Source: an uncultured Schlesneria sp.
Lineage (GTDB): Bacteria > Planctomycetota > Planctomycetia > Planctomycetales > Planctomycetaceae
NCBI GenBank assembly: GCA_903904835.1
Contig: CAIVEI010000034.1
Coordinates: 1 to 49,080 of the forward strand
DNA length: 49,080 bases
Direction of reading: 5' to 3'
Both the position numbers and the translations under genes were made by a program. Positions within the stretch are counted from its first letter, which is position 1, and each line of letters begins with the position of its first letter. Below are positions 1-8,801 of the stretch, piece after piece. The notes under the pieces were generated by a model, which made no database searches, was not told the DNA's origin, and saw only the letters and a list, made by a program, of their open reading frames with translations.

Positions 1-113
1 GTTTTGTACGCTTTTTTCCGATTTCAACTTTTGTAGTCATCTTCTCTGCCTTTCTAAAGAGAAACGTTGTTCAAACATTTCCCACAAAAGCAGAGGAAGC
101 AAATTTTTTAGAT

Positions 114-3100
114 TTATGGTTTCAAGAACCACTTACCAGGGACGTATTCCATTTGCAGTTCGCGGACTTCAGCCGACTCCCCTGCCCGGATTTTGAGGAT
201 GACGTTTTCGGGTCGACCTGGTCGCAGTGTCAGCTTCTTTTCCAGAGTATATTCGAGTTGCGTACCGGGTTTGAATGAGGGTAATTCTTCTGGCTTATCG
301 CCAACAATCAATTGAAGTTGTACGATGGCCTTGTCTGATTTGATCAGGCCGGACATCCAGACATTTGGACTGTGTGCCTGGTAAACGTACTGGTCAGTGG
401 GCGTCACCGGAATCCTGGCTTCGGCTGGTCCGACACTGACGGCCAGATCGGAAATGTGAAGGAACGAAGAGGGCATTTCCCGGGTGATCGGAACGACTTT
501 CTGGACCGGCTCAAATTTGTCCGTCGGCCGACCGGAACTCGTATTCCAGGCATCAAGCCTGACCATGCTTTCCCCCGGTTCCAAGGGGATGTCGGCAGAA
601 ATCTGGAATGGTTTGTCACCCTCCTTAAAATTCCACTCTTTGATCTTTCTCGCACCCTTCTCCGGCGGATAAACCTTGAGCTCCACATGAAGAGGTTCTC
701 CGGTTGGTGTCACTTCGGCCAGGACGTTCACGGTATCGGTCGTGACAGCCTTCTCCCAGGTTTGTTTCCATCGAATGGAGGTGGGACCTGGTTGAAAAGG
801 GACTGACTCAGCCCGCACGAATTCGCCGTCCGGTGTCGAAAGTTTGACTTCGAATTGATGTGAACCTCGCTTCCAATCGAAATCCGACAGATCCGCGATC
901 CATTCCCCGTGGGCTTCCTGGCTGAAAGCTTTCGTGAATTCCGTATCGACTTTGACATTCATTCCGCTGATTCGACGATCGGGGATTCCCTTCACTTCTG
1001 CCACCAGCAAGACATCTCGAGATTTGATGATCAGGCGCCCGGCATCGACACTGTCGGTCGCTTGATCATTCGTTTTATTGCGGAATGAAAGTTGAATCTG
1101 AGGGGTCACGGCGGGAACGACAGCGACTTCCAATTTCTGTTTCGTCAGCAGTGATTGCAGTAAATCGGGCCGTACAAATTTGTCCCGATACTCGCTGACC
1201 GTTGCGAAGGATGCAGGGTGCAGCGGATCACCCGTATTGAAGTGCCAGCCTAACTGACGTTCGACACCGTCACCTCGAAAATCGAAGTTCCCTAACGGGT
1301 GCCAGCCAATCCAATCCCATTCGTTCTCACGGGCCGAAGGGGAAACGAACAGCGAAAAAAGCGGTTTCGATTCGTCAATCGCCTGATCAATCAGGCACTC
1401 GACGACTTGACCGGCGCCATTGCGGCGAACGGTCACGTCGACCTGGTCTCCTGGCTGACAGTCGAGAATAAAACGATAAAACTCTTTCGACGTTTTTGGC
1501 ACGACGGCTTTGTCCTGACTGTGCAGACTCGAAACGACGTCGTCCTTCTGAAGGGATGAAGTTCCGGGGTTGATCACGACTAATTGATTCTGGCGAGCTT
1601 TGACGACCAGATCGGGAATTCGTCCCCGCTTCTTCAAGACTCGCTCAACAAGATCGGTGACGGTCCAGACTGCGACGGTCCGATCACCCGCCACGGAGAT
1701 CAGCATGCGACCATCTTCGGAAAAGCCAAGCGAGCGAATCCGTTCTGTGTGAGCTTCACACCACCTCAATGGAGACCCTGTTTCTCCGTCAAAAATCTGC
1801 AGCAGCGGTTGCCCCTCGCGATGGGAAGCGACCGCCACAAGTGGAACAGGGCAGACGTTGGAAGCGGGACAGAATGCCGTGGCCACGGGCTGGTAATCCT
1901 TTTCCAGCTTCAATGTTAACGCGGGCTTACCTGGTCGCTCTACATTCAGCAGCGGTGTCTGAGTTCGGTTCCAGGTCCAGCCATTCGCATTGGCCTCAGC
2001 GCGACGCCATTTGTCAGTGAATTTGTCGACTCGACGGGCCGCAATGTCGAAAACCAATGTTTCGCCCGGGAACTGACCCGCTGCATCGCGAAGGGTCTGA
2101 CTCAGTTGAATCCCCCATCGATCCCCCTCACGAACGAATGCAGCATCTCTGAATAAGATTCCAGAGCTGGAAATGATCTCGGGCTTCAAAGCGTTACCGG
2201 CGATCAGATCTGTCATCTTAAAGAGATGGATCTGGTTTTGCGGATGACCAGCGACGGCAAGAGTCTGTCCATCGCTCGTGACGGCGACTGACGGCTGACG
2301 AATCGCACCTTCCCATAACTCGATCTCACGGATCGTTTTGACAGAGGGAGCAGCGTTCAGAATCAGCAGTCGGTATTTCGCCCGACCGGTCTCCTGGCCT
2401 TGTTCATCCGTCAGATGTTGCGTCAGAACCATCGCGATTGAGTCAGGATTTCCGTTGAAACCGTGAATCAAAGCCGAAGCACGCGGAAGATGAAATCGCT
2501 TGTTGTTGACTTCAGGGACCTGGGCTTCTTGAAAGGATTGCGAGGCGAATTGACCTGGCACAAAGGAGGGGAGCGACCAGACTCCGACATGTCCATGAGC
2601 ACCCGTTAAAAAGGTTTGATGCTCGTCGGAAAGAGGGAGGACGGTCAGCAGGACGTCGCCCCCCATTCCGTGAGCGATTTTTCCTGATTGAACATCCCAG
2701 ACCCGAAACTGATTATCGCCCCAGGCGATTGCAACTCGTACCTGGTTCGCGTCGGGACCGATACTCCATGCCGTAAGGCCTGGGCGAAAACCTTGCAAGC
2801 CCGGCAACATGACTTCCTGGTCACCAGCCGCATCGGGAACCGTTGTCAGTGTTGCCAACGTCTTTTTTTGCTGGACGTTCCAGATCCTGATTTCCGGCTT
2901 GGTCGACTGATTTTCCAGCGGCTCTTCCGCGATGGAGACCAGTTCAGGAGGAGTTGAGACCGGGTTGGCGTCCTGCAATGGAGGACGCCGTACGAATGCC
3001 ATCGCTTGAACGGGCCCTCGATGGCCGCGGAGCAGTGTCGTTTCGCGAGAATGAAGATTGAAGACGTAAATCATTCCTTCATCGAACAAGGCCGAGTCGG

Positions 3101-3521
3101 TCCGCATGCCCGATGGAACAATCCAGCCGGTATTTCGCTCGGTCGACAGATCACGGGCGTGGCCCAGTCCAGCAACCGCCAGCCAGTTTCCATCGTCGGA
3201 TACCGCCATGGCATTGAGACCGCCATAGTTCCCGGTACCGGTTGGAACGCGCAGTCCAGCAGCCGAATTGTATTCGAATCGCCCGTCCTGATTGAGATTC
3301 CAGACTTGAACCAGTTTGTCCCAACCGGCGGCATAGAGGTACCGACCATCGGGACTGAAGGCGAGCGAGTTGACGTTACTGCGTGCTCCACCTGTTTCAA
3401 GCCGTAAAACAGGTGTTTGATCGCCGGGCGGAAGCACATCTTCGGCAGCGGATAAAAACGATTCGCCGGAAAGAAGAAATCCTGTTGTGAAAAGAAGTAC
3501 GAACAATTCCCGGCGTGACAT
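114..3521 (-). CDS. Secreted WD40 beta-propeller / PDZ-like protein with Ig-like tail (caspase-less relative of WD40-caspase proteins)
   Basis: 1135 aa. The N-terminus (to about residue 26) is a signal peptide. WD40-type blades run from about residue 45 to 622; the clearest are HRGPVQAMAF near 167-176 and a final blade at about 591-622. A PDZ-like region follows at 646-713 (GDQVDVTVRR). Residues 735-796 (WIGWHPLGNF, LGWHFNTGD, YRDKFVRPDLL) resemble a segment that, as I recall, precedes the peptidase C14 domain in bacterial WD40-caspase proteins. No caspase domain follows; about 330 residues of beta-rich, Ig-like sequence do. The ATG is preceded by GAGG with 6-nt spacing. It lies 107 bp downstream of the TIR gene on the same strand, so co-transcription is plausible. 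The molecular function is unknown; a protein-interaction scaffold outside the cytoplasm is the likeliest role. Confidence 0.85.
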   Translation of the reverse strand: MSRRELFVLLFTTGFLLSGESFLSAAEDVLPPGDQTPVLRLETGGARSNVNSLAFSPDGRYLYAAGWDKLVQVWNLNQDGRFEYNSAAGLRVPTGTGNYGGLNAMAVSDDGNWLAVAGLGHARDLSTERNTGWIVPSGMRTDSALFDEGMIYVFNLHSRETTLLRGHRGPVQAMAFVRRPPLQDANPVSTPPELVSIAEEPLENQSTKPEIRIWNVQQKKTLATLTTVPDAAGDQEVMLPGLQGFRPGLTAWSIGPDANQVRVAIAWGDNQFRVWDVQSGKIAHGMGGDVLLTVLPLSDEHQTFLTGAHGHVGVWSLPSFVPGQFASQSFQEAQVPEVNNKRFHLPRASALIHGFNGNPDSIAMVLTQHLTDEQGQETGRAKYRLLILNAAPSVKTIREIELWEGAIRQPSVAVTSDGQTLAVAGHPQNQIHLFKMTDLIAGNALKPEIISSSGILFRDAAFVREGDRWGIQLSQTLRDAAGQFPGETLVFDIAARRVDKFTDKWRRAEANANGWTWNRTQTPLLNVERPGKPALTLKLEKDYQPVATAFCPASNVCPVPLVAVASHREGQPLLQIFDGETGSPLRWCEAHTERIRSLGFSEDGRMLISVAGDRTVAVWTVTDLVERVLKKRGRIPDLVVKARQNQLVVINPGTSSLQKDDVVSSLHSQDKAVVPKTSKEFYRFILDCQPGDQVDVTVRRNGAGQVVECLIDQAIDESKPLFSLFVSPSARENEWDWIGWHPLGNFDFRGDGVERQLGWHFNTGDPLHPASFATVSEYRDKFVRPDLLQSLLTKQKLEVAVVPAVTPQIQLSFRNKTNDQATDSVDAGRLIIKSRDVLLVAEVKGIPDRRISGMNVKVDTEFTKAFSQEAHGEWIADLSDFDWKRGSHQFEVKLSTPDGEFVRAESVPFQPGPTSIRWKQTWEKAVTTDTVNVLAEVTPTGEPLHVELKVYPPEKGARKIKEWNFKEGDKPFQISADIPLEPGESMVRLDAWNTSSGRPTDKFEPVQKVVPITREMPSSFLHISDLAVSVGPAEARIPVTPTDQYVYQAHSPNVWMSGLIKSDKAIVQLQLIVGDKPEELPSFKPGTQLEYTLEKKLTLRPGRPENVILKIRAGESAEVRELQMEYVPGKWFLKP

Positions 3522-3628
3522 TACAAACCTCGTGGGGCGGTCATTGTCCTCATGATCAAACTGCTCAACCTAAACCAAATCGAATGGCTGGCAGTCTGTT
3601 CAATTGAATCACTTTCAGTCGTCGAGAA

Positions 3629-5194
3629 CTACTTACCGGGACTTTCCGGGGAATTCGTCAGCAGGACAATGCGAAATCCCGTATTACGATTGAATCCAAC
3701 ACCACCCTGACTGGTGTTAAGTAGAAGGTCGCCGCTCATCACATCCAGGTCTTCGGCGGTCAGACACCGTCCGTTTTTTTCGTCTCCTTCAGAACTGATC
3801 CACGAAAAATCCCTATCCTGTTTAATCAGGACGCGCAACTGACATTGGGCCGTCGACAACAATTCTTCCAGTTTGACCTGTCGAATATCGGTCATCCATT
3901 CTCTCAGGTTTTCGACCCCCTGTTTCACATCTCTGACGGACGCAGTGATTTCTCCGAATGCGAAGATTTCCGATGAGTTTCGTGACGGATACAGGCAACC
4001 GTACGGCGAGCGATTTTTGGCAAAATCGGGTTTACCGACTGCCTGGTATTCACCTGCGGCCGGGCTTGTTCCCACTTTAAATTTCGCTTTGGTGAAACGA
4101 TTTTCGCCGGAAAGCACGGTCTCGAGTGGGATTTTCGAATTGATCTTTTCCTGAAGCAATTCCACGAAGTCGTAATAGCCCGAAGCAAGATCCCATTCGG
4201 TGGTCGTCGGTAAACTGCCCAGACCGGGAACAACCCAGTTGGCAAACTGTTGCGCTTCCAGGGGGTGAATGTTGACGACCGGAAGGTCATTCGCGGCTTT
4301 CCAGGTCCGCTGACTTTCCTCGCGAGTGACCATTTCGAAATTCGGATTCTCGGTCGCAAACGCATTGAACATGGCGTTCGTCACAGGACTTTCCATCATG
4401 TAGAAAGTACGGATTTTCCGGTCTTTATTGGGGATTTCAAATTCGGGAACCAGATGGAAACGGATTTCTTTTCCGCCGACGGATTTCACCAATTCGGTCT
4501 CAAACATCTTGTTGAGGATGCGGCAGCGTTGGGACTCGTTAGAGGCTTTGACCCCTGTCTCTTGAATCTTCGCTGGCAACCAAAGCTGCGGAGTCGAGAA
4601 AAATGCTTGCCAGGTCACAAATGAAATGACGAACAGCGAACAAACGGCTAATGACAGCCACCTGGTCAGCGAACTTCGCGACCTGGTCGTTTGCCCCCTT
4701 TTGCTGGTTGCAGGTGAGTCAACTGCGGGGAATTCTGGTAATGTCAGGGCCGCTGTCGAAGAGTTATCGCGAGGCTTTTTCCCCGTGATGCCCCACTCCA
4801 ATCGCTGCAGTCCTTCATCGGTGAGGCCGGCTCGAAGATCAACCCAGGTGAACGCTTCCAGAAACAAAGGAAGTTTTACGTTTGCCGGAGCACCAGGCAA
4901 AAGTACGGGAATAATCGGGACGATGTTGCCGATTTTCTTCTCACTGACAAAACGACGTAAAAGAGCCTGCATCTCTGGCTCTTCCCACGGTCCAACTCCC
5001 GAGTCGCCGAAGCAGACCAAAGCCGATTTACATTCCGTGACAATCTCCTGGAGTGCGTCCTGCCAGGTGAGCCCCGGTCGCAACTCCCATTCGTCGAGCC
5101 AGACCGAAAGGTTTCGTTGCTTGAGCGCAGTGCCAAGTACTTTCACCGTGGGTTTGTCACGGCCGTTGTGGCTGAGGAATACGTCGAACTGCAC
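3629..5194 (-). CDS. TIR domain - transmembrane - FGE/SUMF1-like fusion protein
   Basis: 521 aa, GTG start, preceded by AAGGTG with 6-nt spacing. Residues 1-140 form a canonical TIR domain: FDVFLSHNGRDK at the start, then VWLDEWELRPG, then GPWEEPE at 68-74. Glu74 sits four residues after Trp70, the spacing of the catalytic Glu in TIR NADases such as SARM1, so NAD-cleaving activity is possible. One membrane segment lies at about 179-198. The C-terminal part (about 255-515) resembles a degenerate formylglycine-generating-enzyme/sulfatase-modifying module (YMMESPVTNAMFNAF, TTTEWDLASG, NRNTGFRIVLL). I see no RGGSW core and no obvious catalytic Cys pair, so it is more likely a ligand-binding module. 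The topology would put TIR in the cytoplasm and the FGE-like domain outside. The WD40 protein lies immediately downstream. A role in defence or stress signalling is inferred. Confidence 0.85.
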   Translation of the reverse strand: MQFDVFLSHNGRDKPTVKVLGTALKQRNLSVWLDEWELRPGLTWQDALQEIVTECKSALVCFGDSGVGPWEEPEMQALLRRFVSEKKIGNIVPIIPVLLPGAPANVKLPLFLEAFTWVDLRAGLTDEGLQRLEWGITGKKPRDNSSTAALTLPEFPAVDSPATSKRGQTTRSRSSLTRWLSLAVCSLFVISFVTWQAFFSTPQLWLPAKIQETGVKASNESQRCRILNKMFETELVKSVGGKEIRFHLVPEFEIPNKDRKIRTFYMMESPVTNAMFNAFATENPNFEMVTREESQRTWKAANDLPVVNIHPLEAQQFANWVVPGLGSLPTTTEWDLASGYYDFVELLQEKINSKIPLETVLSGENRFTKAKFKVGTSPAAGEYQAVGKPDFAKNRSPYGCLYPSRNSSEIFAFGEITASVRDVKQGVENLREWMTDIRQVKLEELLSTAQCQLRVLIKQDRDFSWISSEGDEKNGRCLTAEDLDVMSGDLLLNTSQGGVGFNRNTGFRIVLLTNSPESPGK

Positions 5195-5668
5195 TTAAGG
5201 CACCTTAAAAACACGGAACCATTCCCACGTGGATGCTGTTCCTTTTCCCCATGGATCGCACGAAACCATTTAAACCAAAAACAATTTGAAAAGGAACGAT
5301 TCCTTGGTGTCGCCTGAGGAGATTACTGCATAAGCCAATGTTGATCGAAAAGAAAGGTAAGTCTCGATTGGATTACTTCGCCGCCAAAAGGATCAATAAA
5401 GAGTATCTTGCGACAGGATCTTCCCCAATACAATCGCCTTTTGAAATTTGAACACCCTGGCCCTCGTTGCCAGCTCCCCTCTTTGCTCTCGATCTACGCC
5501 CGAACGGTAAACCTATTCTAAACCTGTCGTCCGACGCGCATTAACCGGCTGTGCCGGTGCAATTTTGGATTTTGAATCCCCGACCCCGGACCACCAACGC
5601 TCCCAATGTTCGCAATCGCTGCTAGAATCTTCGATAATAGCGGTCGAACTAAAGGAAATGGAATCTTG
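5195..5668. other. Intergenic region between divergent TIR gene and ispH
   Basis: About 470 bp separate the minus-strand TIR gene from plus-strand ispH, so promoters for both should lie here. I see no convincing coding frame, RNA gene or repeat. An AAAGGA ribosome-binding site for ispH is at 5651-5656. Confidence 0.5.
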
Positions 5669-6610
5669 ATGAAAATTCTCGTGGCAAATCCTCGCGGCTT
5701 TTGTGCCGGAGTGAACATGGCAATTGAATGTCTGGACGAGACGATTCGGATGTTCGGTCCAAAGATCTTCGTCTACCACGAAATTGTTCACAATAAGTAC
5801 GTCGTCGAACGATTCACCCAGCAAGGTGTCACCTTCGTCGATACGATCTCAGAAGTTCCGGAAGGATCAATTCTGCTTTTCTCGGCTCACGGAGTTTCTC
5901 CAGAAATTCGCGAACAATCACGGATTCGGAAACTGCAGACCATTGATGCCACATGTCCACTCGTCACGAAAGTGCATCTGGAAGCGATCAAGTACGCTCG
6001 CGATGGCTATCACATCATCTTGATTGGCCATGAGGGACATGACGAAGTGATCGGAACAATGGGCGAGGCCCCGTCCAGTATCACCCTTGTCGAAGACCCA
6101 AAGGACGTCGACGCTTTGTCGTTCCCGAAGGACGCCAAGATTGCGTATTTGACGCAAACAACACTCAGCGTTGAAGAAGCAGGACGAGTAATCGACGCAC
6201 TCAAAGCGAAGATTCCTGATATCGAAAGCCCGCCAAAGGAAGATATCTGTTACGCCACGACCAATCGCCAGGATGCCGTGAAACAACTGGCTCAACGATC
6301 CGACATTGTCATCGTGCTTGGCAGCCAGAACAGTTCCAACAGTCGCAGGCTACAAGAAATCGGTGCCTTGTTCGGTAAGCCCTCGCACCTGATTGACGGT
6401 GCTCAAGAACTACACCGCGAATGGTTCGCTGACAAATCAACGGTATTAATCACTGCGGGAGCCAGTGCTCCCGAAGTTGTTGTTCAAGACTGCATTGAAT
6501 GGCTGAGCAAGGAATTTGGCGCGACCGTTGAAGAGGTCACGATTCGCGAAGAACACGTCTCGTTTCCGTTGCCACGCGAACTGCGAGTCCTTCAATCCGC
6601 CAAAGCGTGA
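5669..6610 (+). CDS. ispH: 4-hydroxy-3-methylbut-2-enyl diphosphate reductase
   Basis: 313 aa from the ATG at 5669. IspH (LytB) carries out the last step of the MEP pathway, reducing HMBPP to IPP and DMAPP with a [4Fe-4S] cluster, in the cytoplasm. The three cluster cysteines are visible: Cys12 (NPRGFCAGV), Cys96 (DATCPLV) and Cys194 (EDICYATTNRQ). The AHGVSPE and ILIGHEGHDEV motifs and the SSNSRRL segment are also typical. The open frame extends 21 codons further upstream, but those residues have no family counterpart, and the ATG at 5669 has an AAAGGA 12 nt upstream and gives the standard N-terminus MKILVANPRGFCAG. Single gene, convergent with the oxidoreductase that ends at 6626. Confidence 0.97.
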   Translation: MKILVANPRGFCAGVNMAIECLDETIRMFGPKIFVYHEIVHNKYVVERFTQQGVTFVDTISEVPEGSILLFSAHGVSPEIREQSRIRKLQTIDATCPLVTKVHLEAIKYARDGYHIILIGHEGHDEVIGTMGEAPSSITLVEDPKDVDALSFPKDAKIAYLTQTTLSVEEAGRVIDALKAKIPDIESPPKEDICYATTNRQDAVKQLAQRSDIVIVLGSQNSSNSRRLQEIGALFGKPSHLIDGAQELHREWFADKSTVLITAGASAPEVVVQDCIEWLSKEFGATVEEVTIREEHVSFPLPRELRVLQSAKA

Positions 6611-6619
6611 ACCAGCCAG

Positions 6620-6640
6620 AGCGGATTACCCCGCTTTTTT
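6620..6640 (+). terminator. Probable rho-independent terminator of ispH
   Basis: AGCGG, a six-base loop and CCGCT are followed by a run of six T (6635-6640), ten bases after the ispH stop. It lies inside the 3' end of the convergent oxidoreductase gene, so the two genes share this DNA. Confidence 0.65.
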
Positions 6641-7711
6641 CGGCAGAAACGGGGTTCGTGGATAGGGGCCCACGGCTCCGTGAGGATGGCCGTCCCAACG
6701 ATGGGTCGCGATCTCTTGCAGAACTTCGTTCGCGACAATCATCGCTTCCAGAGCCTGAACTCCATCGACGTGCGGTGCTGCGCCGGTTCTCACACACTGC
6801 ACGAATTCTCGTAATTCCTGTGTTAACGCGTCGGGACCCGCCGTTTCGACGGACTCATTTGCGATATTCACAAATTGACCGAAGACTTCCTTTTTCAAGG
6901 CTTCCAGATCGGCACCGGGCTGGGCAGCTTGTTCCAGAGGTGAAGTCCCCTGGGTCAACGCCTGGCCCGGAGAAAATCGCTTCACTTCCCGCTGATGCAT
7001 ATCCACTGTCACGCAACCGGTTGCTGACCAGGCGGTCAGGGAACGTGAGGCAGTCGGACAGATTCGGCTCGCGGTCAGGTCTGCAATACAGCCGTTTTCA
7101 AAGCGGAGACGCGCCTGAGCGGCATCTTCATTCTGACCCATCACACCGATCCCGAAAGCCTCGCAACTACGGAGCGGACTGCGCACAAGCGACAGGACAA
7201 GATCAATATCATGAATCATCAGATCGAGCACGACGCCAATATCCGTGGAACGAAACGTGTAAGTGCTGGTTCGTTCGCAACGAAGATATTTGGGCGAGAC
7301 GATGACTTTTTGAGCCGCCTGGAACGCCGGGTTAAATCGTTCGATGTGGCCAACCTGCAATAACGATTTGGTTCGACGGGCCAACTCGACAAGTTCTTTC
7401 GCCTGAGTGACATTTCCTGCCAGAGGCTTTTCCACAAGAACCGGAATTCCTTTCTCAAGGAACGCCCCCGCGACGGTGCGATGAGCAACCGTGGGCACAA
7501 CTACCGAAACGGCATCAACGGACTTGTTGTCGATCAGATCGCGGTAATTCGCCACCCAACGCGTCTGATGTCGGGCTGCAACTTCTTGACCGCGTTCGGC
7601 CTGGCTGTCCGCCACGGCCACCAGTTCGACTCCGTCAATTTCACTCAAAATGCGAGCATGATGTCGACCAAGGGCTCCAACGCCAATCACAGCAACTCGC
7701 AACCGATCCAT
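6626..7711 (-). CDS. Gfo/Idh/MocA family NAD(P)-dependent oxidoreductase, lpxA-linked
   Basis: 361 aa, normal for the family. The N-terminal Rossmann fold starts VAVIGVGALGRHHAR with the glycine-rich nucleotide loop, and VEKPLAGN is the conserved EKP motif that contributes the catalytic Lys. The C-terminal half is the alpha/beta substrate-binding domain. The gene lies downstream of lpxC and lpxA on the same strand. Oxidoreductases of this family next to lpxA include GnnA, which oxidises UDP-GlcNAc at C3 for 2,3-diamino lipid A; the partner aminotransferase GnnB is not in the window, so that role is only a possibility. It could equally act on another nucleotide sugar or on an inositol-type substrate. 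Confidence 0.9.
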   Translation of the reverse strand: MDRLRVAVIGVGALGRHHARILSEIDGVELVAVADSQAERGQEVAARHQTRWVANYRDLIDNKSVDAVSVVVPTVAHRTVAGAFLEKGIPVLVEKPLAGNVTQAKELVELARRTKSLLQVGHIERFNPAFQAAQKVIVSPKYLRCERTSTYTFRSTDIGVVLDLMIHDIDLVLSLVRSPLRSCEAFGIGVMGQNEDAAQARLRFENGCIADLTASRICPTASRSLTAWSATGCVTVDMHQREVKRFSPGQALTQGTSPLEQAAQPGADLEALKKEVFGQFVNIANESVETAGPDALTQELREFVQCVRTGAAPHVDGVQALEAMIVANEVLQEIATHRWDGHPHGAVGPYPRTPFLPKKAG

Positions 7712-7767
7712 TCTTGATGCCTATTCGTTGTAATGATAACGGAAAATGAAAAGAGAACGATGTTTGC

Positions 7768-7828
7768 CGTAGCATGGGCTTTAGCCCGTGCGCCATGACA
7801 TCATGTGCGGGCTAAAGCCCACACTACG
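7768..7828. repeat. Palindromic intergenic repeat (GGGCTTTAGCCC type)
   Basis: 61-bp imperfect inverted repeat between lpxA and the oxidoreductase gene. The arms CGTAGCATGGGCTTTAGCCC and GGGCTAAAGCCCACACTACG pair with two mismatches over their outer 20 bp. It would form a strong hairpin in the transcript joining the two genes. The form is typical of dispersed palindromes; only one copy is in this window. Confidence 0.75.
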
Positions 7829-7851
7829 AAAACTCACAACCTCGTTCGGTT

Positions 7852-8697
7852 TCAAGCCGCCTTTTGCCCTTCGCTTGCGGCAGGTTGTGACCGCAATGCT
7901 TCTCGCGCACGACCATTCTTTCCCTTGGCAGATTGCTCGCAGAAGTTGAGCAGCGTCATCAGCTCAATCGGGAACACCCCATCAGTTTGCTCGGCAAGTC
8001 GCTCACGAACTTCTTCCAACTTGATGTGTTCACGGAACATCAGTTTAAAGGCCTGCCGAACAAGAGTAATCGCGTTTTCAGAGATTCCCCGGCGACGCAT
8101 CCCGACGACGTTTACGGTAATGATCTCGGGGTTATCGCTTCCGGCTGCCAGCATGTAAGGTGGAATATCCTGTGGAGCTCGGCAGCCACCGCTGATGAAA
8201 CAACCGGTTCCTAGTGTGGCAAAGTGATGGACGACCGAGTTGCCCGAAACGATCGCGAAATCCTGTACGTGAACATGTCCGCCCAGCAGGCTTCCATTGC
8301 AAAGGATGACGTTATTGTAGACGTGGCAATTGTGTGCGACGTGGGCATTCGCCATCAAAAAATTGCGGTGACCAATCCGGGTAACTCCGTCTTCCTTATC
8401 CGCACCGCGGTTGACCGTCACACCTTCTCGAAACAGGTTGTCGTCACCGATTTCAACTCGCGTTGCAGAACCGGTGTAACCGATGTCCTGAGGTTCACCC
8501 CCGATCACCGATCCGGGAAAGAAACGGTTTCGCTCGCCAATCGTCGTGTGTCCGACAAGCGCCACATGACTGTCCAGTTTGCAGCCGTTTCCAATTGTCA
8601 CGTATGGACCTACAACGCAGAATGGCCCGATCTCGACATCGTCGCCAATCTGTGCTCGAGCATCAACTTGCGACAAGTGTGAGATCGTTCGTGTCAT
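7852..8697 (-). CDS. lpxA: Acyl-ACP--UDP-N-acetylglucosamine O-acyltransferase
   Basis: 281 aa from the ATG at 8697. LpxA catalyses the first step of lipid A synthesis, 3-O-acylation of UDP-GlcNAc in the cytoplasm. The left-handed beta-helix hexapeptide repeats run through the first 190 residues (IGDDVEIGPFCVVG, VTIGNGC). NAHVAHNCHV contains His122, matching the catalytic His of the E. coli enzyme (His125), and GGEPQDIGY is the diagnostic family motif. A helical C-terminal domain ends the protein. The frame is open for 18 more codons upstream, but the start at 8697 has AAGGA with good spacing and matches the family N-terminus. It follows lpxC by about 100 bp. The last residues are basic and Ala-rich and probably non-essential. 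Confidence 0.96.
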   Translation of the reverse strand: MTRTISHLSQVDARAQIGDDVEIGPFCVVGPYVTIGNGCKLDSHVALVGHTTIGERNRFFPGSVIGGEPQDIGYTGSATRVEIGDDNLFREGVTVNRGADKEDGVTRIGHRNFLMANAHVAHNCHVYNNVILCNGSLLGGHVHVQDFAIVSGNSVVHHFATLGTGCFISGGCRAPQDIPPYMLAAGSDNPEIITVNVVGMRRRGISENAITLVRQAFKLMFREHIKLEEVRERLAEQTDGVFPIELMTLLNFCEQSAKGKNGRAREALRSQPAASEGQKAA

Positions 8698-8801
8698 GGT
8701 GTCGTCCTTGAGAACGTCAATTGATGATTTGGACAGTGTATGTTTCAGCAATGGATTCGCAGGTCACTACTTCGATGTCACCGAAATGACGGATTTGACA
8801 T

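Noticed and set aside
372-806. Frame of 144 codons opposite the WD40 gene
   Set aside because: Shadow of the real gene on the other strand; no motif.
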